DNA of 64,000 nt, from assembly GCA_026196875.1 (NCBI GenBank), contig JAPHTP010000087.1, positions 1 through 64,000 on the forward strand. The letters are read 5' to 3'. Numbering within the stretch: position 1 is the first letter of the stretch; each line of letters begins with the position of its first letter. A program made the position numbers and the translations under genes. This stretch comes from Kangiellaceae bacterium (GTDB taxonomy: Bacteria > Pseudomonadota > Gammaproteobacteria > Enterobacterales > Kangiellaceae). Shown piece after piece: positions 58,643 through 64,000 of the stretch. Below the pieces are notes generated by a model that was not told the origin of the DNA, ran no database searches, and saw only the letters and a program-made list of their open reading frames with translations.

Positions 58643-60067
58643 ATGAGTAGAATGCTGTTTTCCGGGTTATTGTTTAAATTTCTTGCTGCTGTTAGCTTGC
58701 TTTGGACTGTTAATTTGTGGGCTAAAGATAGTGAATTTATTCAATATCAGCATAAGCAGTTAGCGATAAAAAATGTGACTCTAATAGATGGCACCGGCGA
58801 AAAGACCCGTTACAACCAAACAGTCATTTTAGAGTCCGGGAAAGTAAAAGCTATCGGTAAGACTGAAGAACTAAAGGTTTTTGAAGGCATAAAGATCATT
58901 GATGGCAAAGGTAAAACCCTAATTCCCGGACTGGTAATGATGCATGAACATATGTTTTATCCAACTGGAAAAGCAAATTATACTGAAATGCTCTACAGCT
59001 TCCCAAGGCTATATCTTGCCGGCGGCGCGACAACCATAAGAACTGCTGGAACTACCGCTCCGTATGCCGATCTGAACTTAAAGGATGCGATAGCAAAGGG
59101 TAAAAGCATAGGTCCTGATATTGATGTAACCGCGCCATATCTGAACGGACCAGGTTTACCGATTCTTAAGGTCAAGCCGTTGAGAAATGCTGAGAACGCG
59201 CGCGCAATGATGGAATATTGGAGTTCTGAAGGGGTAACTTCGTATAAGGCTTACATGCATATTCGCCAAGATGAGCTGGCTGAAGTTATAAAGCAGGCGC
59301 ATAAACGCAAACAGAAGGTTACCGCGCATTTATGCTCAATTACTTATCGTGAGGCCGCAGAATTAGGCATAGATAACTTAGAACATGGTTTTTTTGCTTC
59401 CACGGATTTCGTAAAAAACAAAAAGAAAAATGAATGTCCTCGGAAGGGAGTACATCAGTCGTTGGTTGATCTAGATATTAATTCAAAAGAAGTGAATGAA
59501 CTGATTGAGTTCCTGGTTCAAAAGGGAGTCACAATAACTTCTACGTTACCGGTATTCGAGACTTATACAAAAGGTAGGCCGAAAGCTTACCCGGAGGCCT
59601 TGCAAGCTCTAATTCCGCAGGTGCGAGATCAATATGAGTCTCGCTGGGAAAAGATTGCCAAACAAGAAAATGCTACCTGGCCGATAGTGTTTAAAAAAAT
59701 GATGGCACTGGAAAAGAAATTCGTTGAAGCGGGAGGAAAATTAATGGCCGGAACTGATCCAACCGGATATGGTGGAGTAATCGCAGGTTTTTCCAACCAA
59801 CGAGTAGTAGAACTACTGGTAGAAGCGGGTTTCGATGTTGAGCAGGCGATTAAAATTTCTTCGCTTAATGCTGCAAACTACTTAGAGCGCGGAAAATTAA
59901 TAGGTTCGATTGAAGTTGGCAAAAGGGCGGATCTCGTTTTGATTGATGGCGACTTAAAAGCCGAGCCAGCAGCTATAAGAAATATGGAAATAGTGTTCAA
60001 AGAAGGTGTTGGATATAGTTCTAAAAAGCTGATCGAAGCGACAAAGTCGGTGGTGGGCTTGCATTAA
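58643..60067 (+). CDS. Exported amidohydrolase (imidazolonepropionase-like)
   Basis: 474 residues from the ATG at 58643 (AGGTG 9 bases upstream), with a signal peptide (LLFKFLAAVSLLWTVNLWA). Metal-dependent TIM-barrel amidohydrolase: HEH in MMHEHMFYP, carboxylated-Lys candidate in TSYKAYMHI, His in VTAHLCS and LEHGFF, Asp in AGTDPTGYGG. The N- and C-terminal composite beta-sandwich (VTLIDGTGEKTR and GKRADLVLIDG) is complete. Members act on amides, dipeptides or lactones; the substrate is unknown. Followed by a TetR gene and an exported RidA gene in the same direction. Confidence 0.9.
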   Translation: MSRMLFSGLLFKFLAAVSLLWTVNLWAKDSEFIQYQHKQLAIKNVTLIDGTGEKTRYNQTVILESGKVKAIGKTEELKVFEGIKIIDGKGKTLIPGLVMMHEHMFYPTGKANYTEMLYSFPRLYLAGGATTIRTAGTTAPYADLNLKDAIAKGKSIGPDIDVTAPYLNGPGLPILKVKPLRNAENARAMMEYWSSEGVTSYKAYMHIRQDELAEVIKQAHKRKQKVTAHLCSITYREAAELGIDNLEHGFFASTDFVKNKKKNECPRKGVHQSLVDLDINSKEVNELIEFLVQKGVTITSTLPVFETYTKGRPKAYPEALQALIPQVRDQYESRWEKIAKQENATWPIVFKKMMALEKKFVEAGGKLMAGTDPTGYGGVIAGFSNQRVVELLVEAGFDVEQAIKISSLNAANYLERGKLIGSIEVGKRADLVLIDGDLKAEPAAIRNMEIVFKEGVGYSSKKLIEATKSVVGLH

Positions 60068-60171
60068 TTGATTAGCAATTTGCCGAAGTCTGATCGCCAC
60101 TATCCTATTGCTGTTTTGGTCGAAAAGTAGCATTATCTGGCTAACTAAAAAGTATTAAGTTGGCCAAAATA

Positions 60172-60804
60172 ATGCCAGAAAATAGTGTTATAACTCCAAA
60201 ACAGCAAAGAAGCCTGGAAACTCAGCGTAAATTGCTAAACGCTTTACACTTCTGTTTAAAAGACAAGTTTTTTGAGCATATAACAATTCAAGAACTTGCT
60301 CAAAATGCAGGCGTTTCAGTTGGGACTTTTTACCGCAGATTTAAGGATAAAGAGTCTTTACTGCCTTTGCTATACCAAGACTTTGGTCAAAGGCTTTCCT
60401 GTTGGGTCGACTCCTTGGAAAAACTAGAATTTAAGTCGTTAAAGCAGGTGCTTGAAACATTATCAATCGAAACGTGGCAGTTTTTAGAAGAGAATAAAAG
60501 CGTGTTTCGTACTTTGCATTTAAATTCTCGCTTACAAACAGAACTGTTGGATTCAGATACGTCGGTCGACCGCAAGGTCATTTACCAACGCTTATCTAAC
60601 ATTATTTTATGTTTTAAAAAAGAAATAACTGTCGCAGGTAAAACCAATGCGGCGGACTCTGTTATTTTTATCATTATTACTAGCTTGCTCGACAAGGTCT
60701 TATATCCTGATTTAACACCGGCTATTGCAAGCAAACTAGAGGTAAACAAGTTCGCTAAAGAACTTCCTAAGATTCTTCTACCGTATCTAACAGCCGAAAA
60801 ATAG
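60172..60804 (+). CDS. TetR/AcrR-family regulator
   Basis: 210 residues from the ATG at 60172; a TTG four codons upstream is also possible and the ribosome site is poor in both cases. N-terminal HTH ITIQELAQNAGVSVGTFYRRFKDKESLLP, then a helical ligand-binding domain. Located 104 bases after the amidohydrolase and 31 before ridA, so probably a local repressor for both. The inducer is unknown. Confidence 0.9.
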   Translation: MPENSVITPKQQRSLETQRKLLNALHFCLKDKFFEHITIQELAQNAGVSVGTFYRRFKDKESLLPLLYQDFGQRLSCWVDSLEKLEFKSLKQVLETLSIETWQFLEENKSVFRTLHLNSRLQTELLDSDTSVDRKVIYQRLSNIILCFKKEITVAGKTNAADSVIFIIITSLLDKVLYPDLTPAIASKLEVNKFAKELPKILLPYLTAEK

Positions 60805-60835
60805 AAAAATTTACCGACTAATAAGGAGCAAACGT

Positions 60836-61306
60836 ATGCGAACATCAATAACGGTACTTATTGGGATTGCTTTTATATTAACTCTAGCTGCCTCCACCAA
60901 AGTTTTTGCCAATTCAACCACAAAGCAGGTTGAACATTTAAATTCGAAACCAGCCGATCCTGCGTTACCTTTTACCGAAATTGTAAAAGTAGGCAATACA
61001 CTTTATATGTCCGGTCAAATCGGAATCGATCCAAAAACGTCGAAATTGGCTAACCAGTCTTTCGAGGCGGAAGCTAATCAAACTATGTCGAATATTAAGC
61101 GCACGTTAGAACGCTACGGTTACTCAATGGATAATGTGGTCAAGTGTTTAATTATGCTTACCGATATTAATGACTACAAAGCATTCAATAAAGTTTATTC
61201 TTCTTATTTTAAGGCGCCTTATCCAGCACGCAGTGCAATGGCAATTAAAGAGTTAGTTTTTGGTGCTAGAGTTGAAGTGGAGTGTATTGGATACGCGAAG
61301 GAATAA
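60836..61306 (+). CDS. Exported RidA-family protein
   Basis: 156 residues. Signal peptide (TVLIGIAFILTLAASTKVFA) in front of a complete YjgF/RidA domain: LYMSGQIGIDP, NVVKCLIMLTDIND, YPARSAMAIKELVFGARVEVECIGY, including the Arg needed for imine/enamine hydrolysis. RidA normally works in the cytosol on 2-aminoacrylate; an exported form points to another reactive substrate. Good ribosome site (AAGGAG). Last gene of the amidohydrolase-TetR-RidA row. Confidence 0.9.
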   Translation: MRTSITVLIGIAFILTLAASTKVFANSTTKQVEHLNSKPADPALPFTEIVKVGNTLYMSGQIGIDPKTSKLANQSFEAEANQTMSNIKRTLERYGYSMDNVVKCLIMLTDINDYKAFNKVYSSYFKAPYPARSAMAIKELVFGARVEVECIGYAKE

Positions 61307-61356
61307 TCACAAGGTGCGAATTTATTCAGAGGCCCTGGTTGCGCTACCCCAAAAGA

Positions 61357-61923
61357 CTAAAATGGGCAAGAAGACAAGCCTGCTTGACTTCCACAAACGT
61401 AAACTTGTCCGTCTCTCGAGTCATATTGAATGATCAACAGTGCGCTCGACCTTCCTTGTGAATCTCCGTTGTCGCGATATACGAAGCTGCATACCCTGTT
61501 ACCTGTATGTCGATAGGTCTGAAATGAGTTTGAAGCGCCCGTACCGGCAGTCATAGATGTGTTAAGGATACCGTTCCAGACACCTTGGCAGCCGGCGTTG
61601 CCGCGGCCAATATTTTCGTTTCCATTGCCTTTATCAATCCCGATTGGAAATCCAATATTGTTTGTATCAACGTTTCCTTGACCGAAATTTGGCAAGTTTT
61701 GTACTCTTATAGTTCTATTTTGAATTTGAAAGGTTAATTGAACAAACTTCACCGCACTTCTAAAATCTGCGGCAGTTGACTTTACTTTTGATAGCTCAGC
61801 TTCATCTTGAATATTGACCATCTTTGCAATGATCCAAGCGCCTAGTATACTGATAACGACCAAAGTAACTAATAGCTCGATAAGTGAAAATCCTGCTTCG
61901 AACCTTCTATTTAATTGCATCAT
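61357..61923 (-). CDS. Type IV pilin-like (pseudopilin) protein
   Basis: 188 residues. Prepilin leader with the cleavage site G/FSLIELLVTLVVISILGAWII near residue 11, then an alpha1 helix and a globular part with several cysteines (CQGVW, CSFVYRD, CGSQAGLSSC). The Glu at position +5 is present. No pilus or secretion operon is adjacent, so its machine is elsewhere. A minor pilin or type II secretion pseudopilin is equally possible. Confidence 0.85.
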   Translation of the reverse strand: MMQLNRRFEAGFSLIELLVTLVVISILGAWIIAKMVNIQDEAELSKVKSTAADFRSAVKFVQLTFQIQNRTIRVQNLPNFGQGNVDTNNIGFPIGIDKGNGNENIGRGNAGCQGVWNGILNTSMTAGTGASNSFQTYRHTGNRVCSFVYRDNGDSQGRSSALLIIQYDSRDGQVYVCGSQAGLSSCPF

Positions 61924-62119
61924 ATACCAGTAAAGCTGCCCCCCAAACCTAAAGTTAACTCGACTTTATTCCATTTGTAGATTTAACTTACCATCAGAAC
62001 TATTATACTAAAGTAATAAAATAAACCATCTAATGCAAATTCGCACATCGATCAGGTTTGGCAGCTTAAACTTTTTAGATAGCGTTTTTGCTATAGCAGA
62101 GATATATGGGACGACGACT

Positions 62120-62821
62120 ATGACAAAAAATGAAGTGATCAAATTACTAAAGGAAAACCAGAACCAGCGAGGTATAGATAATTGGAACAAAATGAAAAAT
62201 ACCGCCGGTCTCAAAAGTTATGGAATTGGACTCACTCAATTGCGCAAGTTAGCTAAGAAAGTAGGCCGCAGCCACGAATTATCCTTGGAGTTATGGGAAA
62301 CTGATATTTATGATGCCAAAACGATTGCTTTGTTGATAGATGAGCCTAAGAAAATTACAAAGGAGCAAGCGGAGAGTCAAGTTGAAGGAGTAGGTGCCGG
62401 TTTGTTTGCACATGTATTTAGTTCATGTGATGCAACTTTAGCAAAGTCACCTATTGCTTTTGACCTTGCAAATGAGTGGCTGGCAACTGGGCACGAATTA
62501 AGGCGGCGATGTGGCTACGGTCTTCTCTACGAGTTATCGAAAAACAAACGTAATAAGTCGCTAACAGATGAATATTTTTTACAGTGCATTGAAGACATTA
62601 ACGGCAAGGTATTTAATGTAGAAGAAACTCCTACTATGCGTTGTGCTATGGGGGGAGCACTAATGGGAATAGGCAAAAGAAACAAGGTGCTTAACAAACG
62701 AGCTATTGAAGTAGCGAAAGCTGTTGGTCCGATAGATTTCAATGAAGATGGAGGTAAGTGCGAACCCTTAGATGTACTTAAGCACCTTACTAACGAAAGT
62801 CTTCAGAAGAAGTTAGCCTAG
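62120..62821 (+). CDS. DNA alkylation repair (AlkD-like) protein
   Basis: 233 residues from the ATG at 62120; an in-frame ATG at 62033 would add 29 residues unlike the family. HEAT-repeat helices with KSYGIGLTQLRKLAKKVG, ELSLELWETDIYDAKTIALLI and HELRRRCGYGLLYELSKN fit AlkD-type proteins, which remove alkylated bases without flipping them. The exact catalytic Trp/Asp set cannot be confirmed by eye, so it may be a relative without glycosylase activity. The ribosome site is weak. Confidence 0.83.
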   Translation: MTKNEVIKLLKENQNQRGIDNWNKMKNTAGLKSYGIGLTQLRKLAKKVGRSHELSLELWETDIYDAKTIALLIDEPKKITKEQAESQVEGVGAGLFAHVFSSCDATLAKSPIAFDLANEWLATGHELRRRCGYGLLYELSKNKRNKSLTDEYFLQCIEDINGKVFNVEETPTMRCAMGGALMGIGKRNKVLNKRAIEVAKAVGPIDFNEDGGKCEPLDVLKHLTNESLQKKLA

Positions 62822-62986
62822 AGTAAAAATTAGCCAAGATTAAAAGTTAATAGTTATCTCATCTATAATAGCTTTGGGTTTGTAATTAATGTTTTTTAAT
62901 CTCAATTTGGATCTAGTCACAAACTGGTAATAAAAAAGGAGTATTGGTTGTCTATTCTTCATGGAAATTATGACGAGGTGTTGTTT

Positions 62987-63112
62987 GTGAAGACAACAGA
63001 CGATGATACTAACAAGAAACACAATGATAAACTGCAAGAGCAATTTGTAAACGTGATGATTGCAGTTATGTTTGTGTTGCTGTTGATTATTTTTGCATTA
63101 GTTCCTAAATAA
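62987..63112 (+). CDS. Small single-span membrane protein (41 residues)
   Basis: GTG start with GAGG 8 bases upstream; a TTG two codons earlier is an alternative. Translation gives a charged N-terminal half (KTTDDDTNKKHNDKLQ) and one strong transmembrane helix (VMIAVMFVLLLIIFALVP) ending right before the stop. Tail-anchored small proteins of this shape are common and usually missed. A TATAAT at 62864 could serve as -10. No family recognised. Confidence 0.55.
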   Translation: MKTTDDDTNKKHNDKLQEQFVNVMIAVMFVLLLIIFALVPK

Positions 63113-63114
63113 AA

Positions 63115-63142
63115 CCGACCTTCTGATAAAGTCAGTTTTCTA
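63115..63142 (+). terminator. Possible weak terminator after the 41-residue gene
   Basis: Stem ACCGAC ... GTCAGT with flanking AAA / TTT and one mismatch, just after the stop codon at 63112. Confidence 0.35.
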
Positions 63143-63259
63143 AGGGCTGCTAAGAAGTTAGTAGAGAACTTTTATAGATATAAAAAGCTCTTTAGATTAA
63201 CTAATAGACAAAAGTCAGAGTAGCTTTTGTTTACCAAGAGTAGTTGTTAACAAACCGTT

Positions 63260-64000
63260 TTATAAAGGATCGATTCGCTGCTTAACATAACTACCGGGGG
63301 CATCTTCAATTACTTTCAGTTTTCCTTCTCCAGGGATCCTTGCTTCAACTTTGCCATCGTTTAGTTTCAAAATCCAATCTTGCCAGTCATTCCACCAACT
63401 TCCTTTAACACGCTTCGCGTTTTTAAGCCATTGATCAGGTTTAGCAGGGAAGTCATTTTCGTTTACCCAGTGATCATATTTTCCTTTACTTGGCGGGTTG
63501 ATTATACCAGCTATATGACCTGACTCTCCCATAATAAAACGAGTTTTTTTACCATGATTTTTAGCGCCTAAATATGTGGATTCCCATTTCGCAATATGAT
63601 CGAGGCGAGGCGACACAAAGTATGCAGAAGATTTTATGTCCTGTAGATTTATCGGGGTGTTATTTATGCTAATGCTTCCGGGTTTTACTAAGTTATTGTG
63701 AAAATATAACTCGCGAAGTACAAATTTGTGTAGAGCCGCGGGGATATTAGTGCTATCTGAGCTCCAATAAAGTAAATCGAAAGCTGAAGGTTTTTCTCCT
63801 TTCAGATAGTTGTTTACAAAATAATTCCAATACAGCTCATTTTCTCTGAGTAAATTAAATGTAACCGCCATGGCTCGACCATCAAAAACACCTTGCTTTT
63901 CCATAGCGTTTTCAATAGCGGTTAAGGTTTTGTCATTAATGAAAACACCGATATCACCTTGATGCGTGAAATCTAGCAACGTGGCGAAGTATGTTGTAGT
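63260..64000 (-). CDS. phaC: Poly(3-hydroxyalkanoate) synthase, C-terminal part (5' end beyond window)
   Basis: The frame stays open to the window edge, giving 246 residues of the C-terminal part. PhaC polymerises 3-hydroxyacyl-CoA to storage polyester. Seen: TLLDFTHQGDIGVFI, WSSDSTNIPAALHKFVLRELYF with the Asp of the charge relay, the second relay His in MGESGHIAGIINPP, and WWNDWQDWI near the end. These match class I-type synthases. The catalytic Cys (lipase-like box) lies upstream of the window. Acetyl-CoA from the leucine operon could supply monomer. Confidence 0.93.
   Translation of the reverse strand, partial: TTTYFATLLDFTHQGDIGVFINDKTLTAIENAMEKQGVFDGRAMAVTFNLLRENELYWNYFVNNYLKGEKPSAFDLLYWSSDSTNIPAALHKFVLRELYFHNNLVKPGSISINNTPINLQDIKSSAYFVSPRLDHIAKWESTYLGAKNHGKKTRFIMGESGHIAGIINPPSKGKYDHWVNENDFPAKPDQWLKNAKRVKGSWWNDWQDWILKLNDGKVEARIPGEGKLKVIEDAPGSYVKQRIDPL

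Noticed and set aside
62840-63043. 67-codon minus-strand frame overlapping the 41-residue gene
   Set aside because: AT-rich shadow; the plus-strand frame has the better ribosome site and a cleaner membrane helix.

Overview
The window is a chromosomal segment of a low-GC, aerobic or facultative, protein-degrading gammaproteobacterium. The evidence is the HemN/FNR/CcoS set, a RluE-type pseudouridine synthase, monomeric NADP-isocitrate dehydrogenase, the clpS-clpA-infA-bpt-aat neighbourhood, a LiuR-controlled leucine operon, GlyGly-CTERM sorting and a class I-type PHA synthase. A marine lineage near Kangiellaceae or other Oceanospirillales-like groups is my inference, at low confidence. I see no insertion sequence, prophage, CRISPR array, rRNA or tRNA.

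Layout. 1-8.4 kb: the 3' end of hemN, fnr, a PLP-decarboxylase-like gene, molybdenum-cofactor genes (mobA; moaA-moeA plus a small partner) and an outer-membrane porin. Perfect FNR boxes lie upstream of mobA and of the porin. 8.5-12.9 kb, minus strand: trhP, a SafE-type membrane protein with a poly-His tail, a DUF2057 protein, ccoS, a Yip1 protein and a DUF445 protein. 13.2-20.6 kb: a FemAB-like protein, two unrelated M14 metallopeptidases facing each other, and rluE. 21-28.8 kb: icd, a cold-shock gene, then an N-degron cluster (clpS, clpA, infA, bpt, aat). 28.9-40.4 kb: a ten-gene, minus-strand leucine/isovalerate catabolic operon (liuR, liuA, thiolase, acyl-CoA dehydrogenase, liuB, liuC, liuD, liuE, scoA, scoB) with a perfect MerR-type operator in front of liuR and a REP-like palindrome cluster inside.

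40.7-48.3 kb: an accessory stretch with a divergent acyl-CoA-dehydrogenase-like flavoprotein, secreted proteins of unknown role, an HD-GYP phosphodiesterase with a palindrome upstream, an AraC regulator and a methyltransferase. 48.4-51.7 kb: a signal-peptide-bearing catalase-peroxidase divergent from oxyR, with an OxyR-like site between. 51.9-55.7 kb: a secreted M9 collagenase with four PPC domains and a small downstream gene. 56.3-61.3 kb: a membrane-bound CadC-like regulator divergent from an exported amidohydrolase, followed by a TetR regulator and an exported RidA. 61.4-64 kb: an orphan pseudopilin, an AlkD-like protein, a 41-residue membrane protein and the C-terminal part of a PHA synthase that runs off the window.

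How the genes fit together: exported peptidases and collagenase would release peptides, the liu operon would burn leucine to acetyl-CoA and acetoacetate, and PHA synthase could store surplus carbon. FNR, CcoS, HemN and the molybdenum-cofactor genes point to low-oxygen respiration. Nothing here is a clearly new multi-gene system. The most unusual items are the decarboxylase-like protein with Thr where the PLP lysine should be, the predicted regulatory sites, and the exported-enzyme cluster at 56-61 kb.
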